Below the pieces are notes generated by a model. It ran no database searches and was not told the DNA's origin. It saw only the letters and a program-made list of their open reading frames with translations. DNA of 64,000 nt from Aphelocoma coerulescens (taxonomy: Eukaryota > Chordata > Aves > Passeriformes > Corvidae): positions 13,758,001-13,822,000 of the forward strand of contig NC_091017.1 of NCBI RefSeq assembly GCF_041296385.1, given 5' to 3'. Shown in pieces: positions 11,451 to 23,073 of the stretch (positions are counted from its first letter, which is position 1; each line of letters starts with the position of its first letter). The position numbers and the translations under genes are program-made.

Positions 11451-14400
11451 ATTATGAATGTTTGAATTCTCTGGGAAAAATAAGATTATGGTCAGATCCA
11501 TTCTAAGGCTGCCTAAGTGTTCACTGAAAGGAGTCACAGGGAACAGAGGTACAGGCTGATGTGGAGTAGTTTGACAGTATAGATAATATAATAGATTTTT
11601 TCTTATAAGTGAAAAGTTCATTCTCAGATTGCAGTGTCTTTCAGGCCATGGACAGTGATACATTTGACACAAACCTGCCAATGTCAGGTTCAGGGTTCTG
11701 TCAGAACAATGTTTCTCTTCTCTGTGCTCAGAGAGTTCAGCTTGTGCAGCCAGCAGGGAACAAAGCAGTCTGGAACAGCTCACTGTGAGACATTCTGTTC
11801 TATCCAAACAGTGTGGTGTGTGGCATAGAGTGGGTCACTGCAGGCCAGCAGGGATCAGGGAAGCACAGCAGCCCATACTCCGTTTTTGGAACAAACTTGT
11901 TAGTCTGCACAAAAGTACAGATTTTATTCCTCTTGCTTTTTTATATGACTCAGTCTTGTTGCTATGCTATTTCAACACTGCACTATCAGTAGGAGCTAAA
12001 ACCCAGGAGAGTGAATACTCATGCATTCCTGGTTTTTATGAGGCTTTTCTGTGCACTTAAACACTCATAATGGAAAATAGTGACTTTAAAGGTTATTTTA
12101 ATACAGGATGGTAATTCACTGCCAATTCTCATTATTATAATACATTCCCAATTCTCTACAGTGTTAGGCAAAACAAGAACATCCCAAACATGTCCATTTG
12201 CTCTCTATGCATGCTAAAATTTTTCTAATTTTCAAAAGTATTTTAGAAGTAATTGCTTAGAAATGGAGGGAGGAAATCCCTACTATCAGTTACTTATTAT
12301 CAGCTACTTATTTCTCAGAGAAACATGTATGAAGCAAAATCTCATTTTCTTTAAGCAGTTCCCAAATTTAAAGACATCTTCTCACTCAGCTGAGGTGTCT
12401 GATTCCCATTTTACAGGTTTTGATAGGACAGAAATTAATTCCAAGAATGAATGCTGACATATTAACAAACAAGGTGATAGAGTTTGCCTCTGCAAAGAGC
12501 AAACTCTTGTGGAAAGCACTATTAATAGTTCCTCATGGGAATATATGCTCAGAACTCCTTTTTGAGATGATGTTTAATGGGACAGAGCCATGTTGGAGGT
12601 CCCTGGTACCTACACAAACAGATTATTCTTTCACAGAGGAAAGGAGTTCTGGTTTCGTATCATTAATCCCAGATCAATTTACCTTATCACTGCCTCTGTG
12701 CCCAACAGAGAAGGTTCCTGCACACTGAAGGTTCCTCTGCTCTTGCTGGTCCACTGCTGTTCCCAAGATCCCATGCTCAGAATGAACCTGAAGGTAGGAC
12801 CAGAAGAGAAAGACATTTCATGCAAGCTGCCTGTACTATATCAGTGTAAACAGAGATCCATCCCATTTGGCCAGGGCTGAGTGTCACCTTTGAGATAATA
12901 TTCTGCACAACTCTCTGAGAAGTCTGGTCTAGGATTTCATCCACATCCTTTAAACAACTAGGGGCCTGTTCTCCATCATCTATCAGGATTTATGGGTGGC
13001 TGGGGCTAGATTTTTATGTCATGGTGAGAGCACAAAGAATTTAGGCACCTTGGCATCTAATAAAAGCTTTCTGTGTTCCATTCATGAATTAATGTACTAT
13101 TGTAAAATAAGAAAACTGATTCCTATTTATTTATTATTCCCCTTAGAAATTAGTGACAAACAGCAGAAACATTTGGAAGTCAGCAGGAGATGTACTATAT
13201 AATTAAGCTGTTGTCCCTGCTGGTAAGTTATTATAGGCAGGTAACCAGATACGTGCATCATTACAAATTATCATGCAGTATTTCCTGGTATAACAAATGA
13301 GGCATGCCCTTAGCAGCAGCATAGGGTGATCATTCAGACATTGTTGATACAGCTGCTATAAATTACAACTGAACAGTTTAATAGTTTACCAGTTAACTCT
13401 AGTGTTAATGCTTAAATATTCTTTACCAAAAAATGGCTAATGGAGTTTTTTTGCCCACCAAGGAACTGCTTTTAAAAGCCTCTTTTATAAAAATACATGT
13501 AGACTAAATGGGTCTATCACTCTGTGATAGTTAAAAAAATCTTATACCAAAGTTGGTAATCCAGCCCACTCATGACTAAAATTTATCAAATGTATTAGGA
13601 TGATATAATTTAAGAGAAGAAAATTTACTGAGTGCAGTTTATGATGGATCACCATATTCTAAACTGATAGTCAGAAATGATGCCCTGCAGTCTCTGCCAG
13701 AAGGCTGTGAATGTCAGGTGTTGGTAATTTTCTTCCCTAGAGTTTAAGCTGTAAATAAGTACAGTGTGGGAAAATTTATTGTCTCTGCTGGAGAAAGGAC
13801 CTGATCTCATTGACAATGTCGGGTCACCATCTGCCACAGACTGTGTTTGTGCAGATACAAATTGGACAATGCAGTTGTTGAGCTAAAGATCTTGTGAACA
13901 ACATGTACAGTAGAAGACCCATTTTTTGTAAAAGAATAACAACAGTGACAAGGTTTTACTGCACACATCTTAAAACGAATTTTAGCTGTTAATATGTTGT
14001 TAACATATTATTAACATTGGTTCTTGTTGGTTGATAAACAACAAGATAGAAAGTTGGGCATGAACTCTTTCGATGCTGCATTGGCTAATTAAGAGTTATG
14101 GCACTTCTACCAGTGGGGCCTGCATATATTCTGGCAATGACAAAGCTGCTGTCTGTCTTCCTGTAAGGGGAAGTAGGACCCTTACCTGCCCTTCCAGAAC
14201 TAAGGAGAGGTTTTGCCGGGACTCTATGGAAGTCTGTGTGCCTGACTTCTGAAAGCTGCAGCTGGTTACTGCCATCAACCTACTTGTAAGAGGAAAAGCT
14301 GTCAACATGAGCACACTTGCTCAAAAATAACCGATTATATCTGTTAGTATAAGCCATACAGTCAAGTAGCCTTGGGCTGAATGTCATATTAACCTCAGGC

Positions 14401-14456
14401 TGAATGCCATGAAAATAATAGACACAGAAGAGGCATACCTATAAGAACCAAGGGTT
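11451..14456. other. Non-coding stretch, no gene seen
   Basis: There are only short frames without recognisable homology. A weak two-fold repetition (GGCTGAATG-C/T-CAT near 14374 and 14399) precedes the LTR block. No exon, RNA gene or further repeat is supported. Confidence 0.5.
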
Positions 14457-14645
14457 TGTAGTGTGCTTGTAAGAACACAGGAGTGGGAGTCACAGTGGCT
14501 CTCGAAGGTTCATCTACTGTAACCTGTGGCAGAAAAACGAGTACAGTTTGTTCGGCAATGGTGTAGTTCCTAGAGTGTTGTGGTGGGGATTTCTACAACA
14601 TGTATAGGCAGCGAGGCCCATGGACAAGAAATAGGGAGTGATTCT

Positions 14646-14973
14646 TGATAGATGTTTTGGAGAGGTTTATTTTCCAGCCACATGGCTGGGGTCCTGCCGA
14701 AAAACTCTGCAATCATGGCACCAGCAGGGTCCTTCCCAGGCAGGGAACACAAAACAACCAATGTGGAATGAGGTTGACCAGGGAGTAGGGAAAGCTTGTA
14801 GGCCGTGTCTCTACTCCAGGGTCCCCTCCCCCTGGACCCCATGCCAGTGGGGAGGAACCCCATGTCATAGGTTAGCAAGCATAGTCCCGGAAGGGATATC
14901 CTTGCTAAGGGGTGCTTACAGCTTCCTCTGGGACCTGATAGAACCTATCAGCTGGCCAGTTTGAATATGGACA
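14646..14973 (-). mobile_element. Solo LTR nested inside the larger LTR, with target duplication
   Basis: A 328-bp segment begins TGATAGATG and ends TGGACA on the + strand and is flanked by ATTCT on both sides (14641-14645 and 14974-14978), a 5-bp target duplication. It reads on the minus strand, starting TGTCCATATTC, with an AATAAA signal (complement of 14666-14671) about 20 bases before its end. The U3 part is C/G-rich with two similar CATGGGGT words. The frame of 102 codons on the minus strand here is simply the LTR. The duplicated target sequence belongs to the surrounding older LTR, so insertion order is clear. Confidence 0.8.
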
Positions 14974-15104
14974 ATTCTTTAAGCCACTTAAAGTTGTGAC
15001 CGCCTCTGTGATACACACTTAAGAATAGACAAACTCCCACCCCAAGCTCTCTCTCGTTTCCGGCGCTGGCACAGGTGGCTGCAGGCCCCGTGCAGGGGCC
15101 AGCA

Positions 15105-15139
15105 GGCCCGGCCAGGCCCTGCTTGGGCCAGGCCGGGCC
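15105..15139. repeat. GC-rich imperfect hairpin
   Basis: GGCCCGGCC at 15105-15113 is the exact reverse complement of GGCCGGGCC at 15131-15139; extending inward gives a 15-bp stem with one mismatch and a 6-base loop. It sits in a CpG-rich patch (about 15060-15250) that contrasts sharply with the AT-rich surroundings and lies within the U3 of the LTR. It could affect polymerase passage or transcription, but no role is shown. Confidence 0.75.
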
Positions 15140-16194
15140 GGGCCACGGCCAGCCTGGAGCCATGGGCCTGTTCCAGCTGTGGAACCCCCCCCCACTGCCT
15201 TGCCGTGGGCAGCCGGAGCGGCTCGGAACCCCCCCCTCCACTGCGGCCGAGATTCAGCAAAGCGGCACCTCTGTCCGGCAGAGGTCAGGTGACCAACTGC
15301 GATAAGTCACATTCCAGCTGCAAGGCCGAGGTGAGATTAACCCTTTTATTGCTGTGAAGAGCTGAAAACCTGAGGGAAGAGAGAGAGGAGATGCTTAAAG
15401 CTGAAAGTCTGTTGTGAAGCTATGATATATCAGAGTATCCTGTTGTAATTTCATGAAGATATGGGGGGTGGAGTGTTCAACTCATAAGCAGAAGCACCTG
15501 CGCTGAGATAGGCAGATGCTGACGCAGCTGTAATTTCATGAGAAGTTTGGACAGAGAGAGATGAACCAGATGAACCAGATGAGGACTTTTTGCTCCAAAG
15601 AGGAAAGGAGAAAAACCTCAATTCCTAGAGATGCTTCCAGAGATAGTTTTAAAGATGAAGATGACCCTTTGCTCCCAGGGAAGGAGAAGGGCCTCTGTTT
15701 TTCTTTGTTTCTGAACAGCTCAACCTTAAAATTGTACCCCAGAAAACTTTCAAGAGTGGGCCCTCGAAAGCAGTTGCGGGAAAAGCTGCAAGTCGGGGGA
15801 AGGGACTCACATCGCAAGCAGAGAGACTCCTCTTCCTGAATGGACTGAACAATATTTGGAAGTGGGTGGCTGTCTCGGTGTGATACTGTTTTCATAGCAT
15901 GAGCAAAAAGAGACTTCTCTTTCTAAATGGACTGAACCAGGTTATTATGGAAGTGGTAAACAGACTGAACATCTTAAGGGTTGTCTTTACATTGTCAGTG
16001 GGAGACGGGAGGAAGGTGGGGGGAGGAGGAGAGTTCTAAAGGTGGTATAATTTTTTTTTCTTTTCTTCTTTTAGGTCTGTTAATAAACTTCTTTATATTC
16101 ATTCAAGTTGGTGCCTGCTTTGCATTTCTCCTAATTCTTATCTCACAGAAGATAAACAGTAATGAGTATTTTAGACCAAACCACTACACTAAAT

Positions 16195-16210
16195 TGGTGT
16201 TTCCGCCCGG
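16195..16210 (+). other. Retroviral primer binding site, tRNA-Val type
   Basis: TGGTGTTTCCGCCCGG is the reverse complement of the 3' end of vertebrate valine tRNA (ending ...CCGGGCGGAAACACCA, CCA tail included), 16 of 16 bases, then diverges. It begins six bases after the CA that ends the LTR. This identifies the LTR as the 5' LTR of a provirus primed by tRNA-Val and fixes its orientation as +. The tRNA match is from knowledge of tRNA-Val sequences and not from a search. Confidence 0.75.
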
Positions 16211-16678
16211 GAACAAACCCAACCCGCGACACCCCAATACTAGAGTTTTTCTTTATGCTGCTTCTTGGCAGAGTAAATAGGTCAATTGGTGTTTCACATT
16301 CCTGAGGTTTAATTAATGCTGATACTATGATCAGTTGTACTCAGGGCTGTCATGTGCAGTGGAGAGGCTGGGCAGCAGAGGGGATAGGAGGAGGGTGGCA
16401 CTGGGAGCCCACCTGGAATTGCACTGGTGCCTGTTCTCAGCCTGGGAATTCCAAGGGTAAACCTGTCCTGCAAAGACCAAAACTGGATGCTGGTGATGGC
16501 CAAAGTCATCAGATTGGGGTTCACGTATGCTGCCTCATTGCTTACAGCTTTCTTTCACTAATTTTATTTTATTTTCCGCCATTTTTATTGAATAAAAAAA
16601 TGTCTACAGCCTTAGCTACACTATCTTATAGTAATTACTTACATGGCCACAAGACATGTGATTTTTATACTGGCTGGA
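16211..16678. other. Short stretch after the ERV leader, nothing recognised
   Basis: The first bases (16211 to about 16245, ACCC-rich) may be retroviral leader. From about 16270 the sequence looks like host DNA again, so the provirus is cut off. No coding sequence is supported. Confidence 0.4.
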
Positions 16679-16697
16679 ATATATATATCTATGTCTG

Positions 16698-16749
<52 letters not shown>

Positions 16750-16763
16750 TATGTATATATATG
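16679..16763. repeat. TA-dinucleotide microsatellite
   Basis: A pure TA run of about 38 bases (16702-16739) is flanked by interrupted TA/TG/CA units. Frames of Ile-Tyr repeats on both strands here are translation artefacts of the dinucleotide. Its length is likely to be polymorphic. Confidence 0.95.
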
Positions 16764-19439
16764 CCGCTTACCAGTATATTATCCAGTTTCTTCTTGATCA
16801 TGGATTAGTTAATTTTTCTCAAAAGTTCTGAAGGATAAGAAAAGAGGAATTTCACTCTACAAATGCAAAAATATTGGAAGAACCTAAGTATTTTGGGCCC
16901 AGTATGTGATATCTGGAGATGAATTTTTATTTTTGTTTTAACTGATTGTTCAGTGTTCTCTAGGATTGTCTGTGTTCACTTTAGCCCCCAGTGTGTTCCT
17001 GTGCAGCTGTAAGGACTCGCAGCCAATCTGAACTGAGCTCTGCAAGGGCACTTTTTTCTTCAAGCTGTAGCATCTACCCTGGAGAAACCTGAGCTAGCAT
17101 CTGACCTAGCTGACTATAGCAACTAGAAATATTTACTTGGGGAGCATGAAGCATCCCATCTTAGGGGCAGATATGCAAAGCAACCAAAAGGTAGGATTTC
17201 TTGTAAGAGGGAACTCAGAAAATTATTGTTGCTTGTGAAAAAATCTATGTTAAGGAGCTTGCCCAAATCACAGGGAGTTGGTGAGATGAAAGCAAGGACA
17301 AGACTCAGGGCTGCATCCTGCTGCCTTTGTCATTGAACCCAAGTTTTCTTTCTGTGATCTTGTGTCTCCTTTTCGATACATCTTTTTTTCAAACAAGGAC
17401 ATTTATACAGGGGTTTTCTTTGGTTTGTTTGTTTTCCAGGAGCTTAGTCCACTCAGTGAAAACAATCCGTTTGGCTCACAAACTCTGTAAAAGAAAAAGG
17501 AAATCATTACATCATACTTTGAATAAAGATTTAATACCTTTTTATAATTATGAATTCATGGGAAGGTAGTGAGCATGGGATTGAGTTTCAAGTTCTTGAG
17601 TAGAGTATGCTTTAGTGTTCATAAATCCTTCTACTTCTGCTACACTCAACCTTTCTCCTTCCTTTCACCTCCACCATGTCTTAATTCTTCTCTGTGCTCT
17701 CCATCCAGTCATACAACTCAAATTCCACTGCTGTGCACCAGCAGCATCACTGATTTCTGTTCCTAAGCCTTCACAATGCTGTTCCTGTAGAAAGCCTTTT
17801 TTATATCTATATACACACATACAAAAAGTTCTGCTTGCCTTGGAAGCTCTGAGATGGAATATGCCCGCAGAGAGACTGCTGGAGACCATCTACAAAGTGC
17901 CAAAAAATCTCTTCTGCAATTATGTAAATAAATTAAGTCACTCAGGACTTGGCCAGGTTTATGCAGGTTTTCTAGGCTGCCAAACTTGAAAACACTACCA
18001 AAAAGCATAGCTTTAATTAAATACTTACAAACATTTTCTTTATATGAAAGAAATGCATATTTTCTGCTAATTTGTTTCTGGAAATGAGTGAATTACTCTT
18101 AAGGGGACTTAAAAGAAATCACTCGCCTGAGTAAATGACTCAGTGTAGGAAATTCCAGCTCCAACAAGTGCATTGTGACCAAAACAAAGGTAACTGAAAC
18201 TGTCTTATTGTTTGAGACCCAGCTGCTGAAGGGCTACTAAACTGGCAAGAGTGCCTTTACACATTACAGAAACAACACTATTCTCAGCCCATATCTCTGA
18301 AATTCTCGATACTTAATTTTCTATGAAGACAGTGCTTATGCAATCACACATCTTTATTTTCCTATTTCCATTTTCCACCACATTTCTTTTAATTCAAGGC
18401 CTAATTTCATTGTATAATTCACATGGGAAGAGGCACCTACAGGACCCTTCTTCAAGCCTCCCACCTAAAGCAGGGCTAACTTTGACATCACAGCAGGTTG
18501 CTCCAGGCTTGGTTGATTTTTCAATATCTCTGAGGATGGAGCTCCTACAGCTTCTGTAGGCAGCCTCCTTCACAAACTGATTTTCTTGCAGATTATGTTG
18601 GGACTGCTTTTATAAAAAAATGCTAATATTAATGTCCAAATAAACTGTTCTGTCAACATGCTTTTGTTTTCTGCTGTATCTCTTTGAGGTCTTGCTATGA
18701 GTACAAAACCAGTTGCTTGAACGAAAATTTGCTTGTTTCTTCAACCACAACCCTTGCAAGATTTGAACAAAAATCTAGGGAAAAACATTTATAAAAGAGA
18801 AGTTAAACATTCCAATTGTATTGTATTGTGTTATCTGTAGAAAGGTAACAAAAAGGGCAAAAAGAGCTGGTTAGACAGTCACCATGACTGTCATGAGAAA
18901 TCACAAAAAATTATCCTTTGCTGAGAATATGCATTTTCCAGGGACCCTCCCTTTATCAAAGATGGGATTCTATTATCTAAATAAAAGTAACCTTTTCAGA
19001 AAGTCTGTCTTGTGTTTTCCATTAATTTAGAATATGTACGGGGGAATTGGAAAAGTTAGTCACGAAATTTCAGCAGCTTCCTGCTTTGAATGATCTTAAG
19101 GATGGGCTAAGAGACACTCAGAAATCTACTGTGGCTTTATACTTGCATGTTTTTCCCCCACATGTAGGTCCTGAAATGTAGTTTCCTGACCCAGATGCAG
19201 TGCTTCTCTTCTGAGTAATGGTCCAGCAGGCAGGATGCTGGGGACGGCACGGCCAACACAAAACTCTGCTGGAGCATTGAGCAAGCTGCAAAGACAGGTA
19301 ACAATCACTTAACGTGACATGTGGAGGGCTGGGAGCCCTTAGCACAAGAGCCCTCTGCACTCCCTTGGAGGAGTGAGGGCTGAGGGCAAAAAGACTTTCC
19401 CCAGAGTTAAGCAACCTTCCTCTGGGTCATGGTGAGAAA
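16764..19439. other. Non-coding stretch, no gene seen
   Basis: AT-rich sequence with only short chance frames and no repeat signature. The part from about 19110 to 19439 is less AT-rich and may already belong to the LTR-like element that follows. Confidence 0.5.
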
Positions 19440-19700
19440 GTGAACCACCCCCAGCATGCCTTGTTTCTATATGGTAATAGCCTGTACCCAGTTGGCTAGT
19501 TGGTTTCTACCCCACCCCCTGCCTTCCCCATATAACCTCCGTCCCCAAGCCCTGATGGGAGAGAGTCTTTGTCCCTGGCCTTCCCTTCACAGAGGCTGCG
19601 GGACAATAAAAGCCACCTCTGTGGAATTGCCATACGAGGCTCCTGTCTCTCTGTCCCTGAGTTCACCTTGGATGGTTTCACAAAGAGCTGAATCACACGA
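19440..19700 (+). mobile_element. LTR-like element, boundaries not resolved
   Basis: The block has the layout of a small avian LTR: a pyrimidine/C-rich U3, a TATA-like CATATAAC at 19529, an AATAAA signal at 19605-19610 about 75 bases later, then a T/C-rich U5 with CTGTCTCTCTGTCCCTGAG. I could not find matching TG...CA ends with a target duplication, so the limits are approximate and a fragment is possible. The upstream 130 bases (from about 19310) could be part of it. The 142-codon frame on the opposite strand overlaps it and is not a gene. Confidence 0.5.
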
Positions 19701-22700
19701 GCTGGAATCACTTGAAGCTGAGAAATGCTGAAATCACCCAGGGAGGCTTGCCACACTTCTGGAAGAGACTCTCTGTAGGAAGGTCGTGGCACTCTGGGTT
19801 GTCCACCCCCGGCCTCCTGAATAGCAACAAAGACATTTTTGGAAATTTCAGCAAAGCTCTTAATGTTATTTTGCAACCCAACATGAGAAGTAAGTAATAG
19901 AGCAAATTTAAGGCTTGGAAACATCTCCAGTATTTTAGATTAAATCCCTACACTTGGATTTTCTACTTTGATTTTCCCACTCCTTGTTGTTCAGTTGTAC
20001 CAGAATTACATCATAAATACGTCTGGGGTTTTTTTCACATTCATATTTTTCAGTTGATTTGTGGCACAGCAAGTTCTAGCCAACTTTTCTGCTTGGACCT
20101 AATCCCTATATCTGGCTGTTATTCTACAACACTTGAGGCCAAAACCCCTGATTCTCAAGGGTGTTTAGTACAGGGGGAAAGTCCTTTAAAGTGCCCAGCC
20201 TCTGTATCACTCTTCAGAGCTCCCCACACATCTCCTAGATGACTCAGTAGCAGTTGCATTTCCAGTAGGCACTGTGGCCAGGTGACCTTTTTATAACCCC
20301 AAAGTCATTAGCATTTGGTGTTGTCCCAAAACAGGTTGTGCAAGAGGCAGATCCACACACAGAGCTGAGGTATTTGACTAATTTACAGTTCTGCCCAGAA
20401 ATGGAGGCTGGATGGCACCTCCACAAAGCCAGAACAACGGCTATCAGAACTTTTCACTATTTATAAAATTTTAGTGAACAAAGGCATTAATGTTCATTGG
20501 CTACAAGTCACATAGTTCTCTTATTCATATTAATTCTTCTATTGGTTGATGATTCTTATGTTAATGAGTCCCATGCTCGGTCTTTCTCATCTTTTCTGCT
20601 GGCTTTCCAGTTGTTTTTCTGCAGAAGTCACAGAACGAATTAATCATCTCAAATTTGAGTTAATTATTGATTACCCAATAGCTTTGTAGGATTTATGCAA
20701 AGTGCCAGAGTGATTGCATCAGTCTTAGCTTTTATTAAAAGCAAGAAAATAAAGACCCCCTGATTTTGGAGAAAAATTTGGAACTCAAGTGTCACCAGTG
20801 AAGGCTATGGAAAATTGGGAGCAGGTCATGAATCACAGTCTTGAGCATGCCAGTTCTTCCACAGTGATTACCAGTAGTACATGTGAGTCAACCTAAGGTT
20901 ATTTACTCTTCCAAGGCTATGAAAAATCAAGTGCACCACAAACAAGTAAGTCTTTATTTATGCTGAGCATTTCAAATACAAATTCAGCCAGTGTTGTTTT
21001 GACTACAGATTTTCCTCAACAGCTCTTAAAAGAATATAAAAAGCCATTACTCTTGTAGCAAGAGGCAGACACAGGATTGTGTGACCATCAGTAAGCAAGC
21101 TTGTTTTGCCCTCTGGTCATACTGATGTTGTGACTTAGCTATTTAAAAGCCTTCACTCTTCACGATAACCTAAAGTAATTCTCATATGTTCTGGAAGAAA
21201 TTCTGTTTGCTTCCAAAGCCAGTGAGCGTTTTTAAATACAGCTGTACCACTACCTCTTTTAAAGATATATATAAGTTTAGTCATCTGGTATTTTTGCTAT
21301 TACTTTGTCATCTCTTAAATTAATAATTTTATTCTGTTTGTTGTGTTTATACACAGTGAATGGTGTAGCTATGAAGGTGCAAATGAAAAGTCAACATCCT
21401 TCTCAATAAGGCTTAGTATCTAAAAACAGGTGTAACATACAGCCAGGTGTAACATCTATACTGGGCCTCTCAAAAGGATTAAAAAGTGCAAATAAGTTGA
21501 AAATATAAATCATAGTAGAATAATCTACTATTAGGAATAAAGCTGAGGGGATTCCAGCCACTAAGAAAAAATGTATTGTTGTGCACTCTGTGATTGTTTT
21601 CTACAGGTTCTTTTCCTTTAAATCTTTAATAATCATTAAGGACTTGAACTATATGATGCTTTTCTAGATAAGCTATGTTTTTGCTTGTTTTTAACAGAGA
21701 TTGTTTATAAAATAGTCTTAAAAACTACTGCACAAAAGCTAACTTAAGCACATTCTGCTCATGTCAGAAGTTTCAGAACAGTTTCCAGAGGTCAGCTCAA
21801 AGAGGTATCACTCTCTGCAGAACAGACAAGTAGTTACAACATAACCAGAAATTTAGGAACCAAGGTTCACAGTCAGTTCCCCAGAAATCAGATCAGCCTT
21901 CCATTACCACAATTACTGAGTAACAGAATCTCTGTCTGTTGGCCACTTTACTATGAGTTATCTTCATATACCTGAAGAGGCCAAAAACGAAAAGTTAGTA
22001 AGTAGCTAGTCCTTGGGAACTTGGCAGGGAAGCAGTCAAAGAAGATATTAATCTATAGGCTCACAAATAGCCCCTTACCCTTAGTGTACCCAGGGCACTG
22101 AAGAAGCTCCTGTTCAGTGCCAGTCTGTGAGCTGTGATGCTCTTCAGTGGTTCTAGAAGGTCATTGTTAAGGAGATTGCTGAATGAAAGTTTTCCCCTGA
22201 CATGTTTTAGTATAAACCACCAAACTAACATAAAAATGAGACCAAATTTTAAAAAGAGTGAGAAGATGTATGTTTCACCTGGTGTCTTGCTTCAGTGATT
22301 CTAAGAGCCACTAGTGCAAGGATTTTTCTCCTGTCCATGTTCCAATGACTTCAGTCCTCTGACATCCCTGGCCTAAGCTGGAATCAGACCTTTTTTGCAA
22401 AGCTGAATGAAAATGTGTTCTGTCTCCAAGTTTTCCAGATGGTAGTGGGAACAAGGGGAAAACCATGAAACAACCATTCCAAAACTTACAAAAAATACAA
22501 TTTTCATTATTGGCACCAAGGAGAAATGGATGTTTTATTTTCTGTTCCCTAGCTCCCAAGTGAGGATAACAAACAAAGTCTCTTCCATTGGTCATTCTAC
22601 AATTTCTTGAGATTCTCCTGCCTAGGCATTTTGTCTGGTCACTGAATCACAGGCAGGGTAGTGGAGTGACACCACATCAGTGTCCAGCACAGACTTGTGA

Positions 22701-23071
22701 ATCACTGTTCTTTCACAGCATTCAATGGTGGTTTCCTAAGCCAAGAAATAATACTTTCCTGAATGAAGTTATTAGCTCTCCCTCTAAATACAATCTAGAA
22801 GTTTCACTTCACCTCAAGACAGGTGATTCATTAAGTCCTTTCAGAGAGAATGTGGAATTTTGTTGGACTGACTACAATCAAAATCCCCCAGTAGTTTCTA
22901 ACAGAGATTCTGGGGAGGTTGGGCAGCAGTTGAGGAAGAAAAAGACCTCACAGTGCCATTTGTATGTATTTAAGGAACGCAGGTACAGAAATAACTGTTA
23001 TTTTGATGAATTCTGTTAGTTATAAAAAATGTGCAGTTTATATTAAAAAAATATTTTTCATGCAATTCTCT
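19701..23071. other. Non-coding stretch, one unexplained open frame
   Basis: The longest frame is at 22588-23019 (+, 143 codons). It matches no protein family I recognise, has no repeated or low-complexity pattern, and shows no splice sites that would link it to another exon, so it is treated as chance. The rest is AT-rich with no repeat recognised. Confidence 0.5.
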
Positions 23072-23073
23072 TT

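Larger units (their letters stand above)
14457..16188 (+). mobile_element. ERV long terminal repeat (about 1.4 kb once nested insert is removed)
   Basis: The right edge is fixed by a primer binding site starting at 16195. The last bases before it, CACTACA (16182-16188), are the exact inverted repeat of TGTAGTG at 14457-14463, giving the standard TG...CA LTR ends. Between them are a TATA-like TATAAT at 16046 and an AATAAA signal at 16082-16087, placed about 100 bases before the LTR end as expected for R-U5. The span of 1732 bp includes a separate 328-bp LTR plus its 5-bp duplication (14646-14978), so the original LTR was about 1.4 kb. A GC-rich hairpin (15105-15139) lies in the U3 part. Sequence after the primer site cannot be recognised, so the provirus is truncated just inside its leader. 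The left boundary is inferred from the inverted repeat only. Confidence 0.72.

Noticed and set aside
11316..11807. 163-codon minus frame
   Set aside because: It overlaps the CR1 3' end on the opposite strand, so it is antisense to a repeat.
14948..15305. Pro/Gly/Ala-rich frames on both strands
   Set aside because: They are products of the GC-rich hairpin segment of the LTR and not a collagen-like or other protein.
16616..16831. Overlapping Ile-Tyr repeat frames on both strands
   Set aside because: They are translations of the TA microsatellite and carry no protein signal.
22588..23019. 143-codon + frame as a possible gene
   Set aside because: It has no recognisable domain, no supporting splice sites and no regulatory context; this length is expected by chance in 64 kb.
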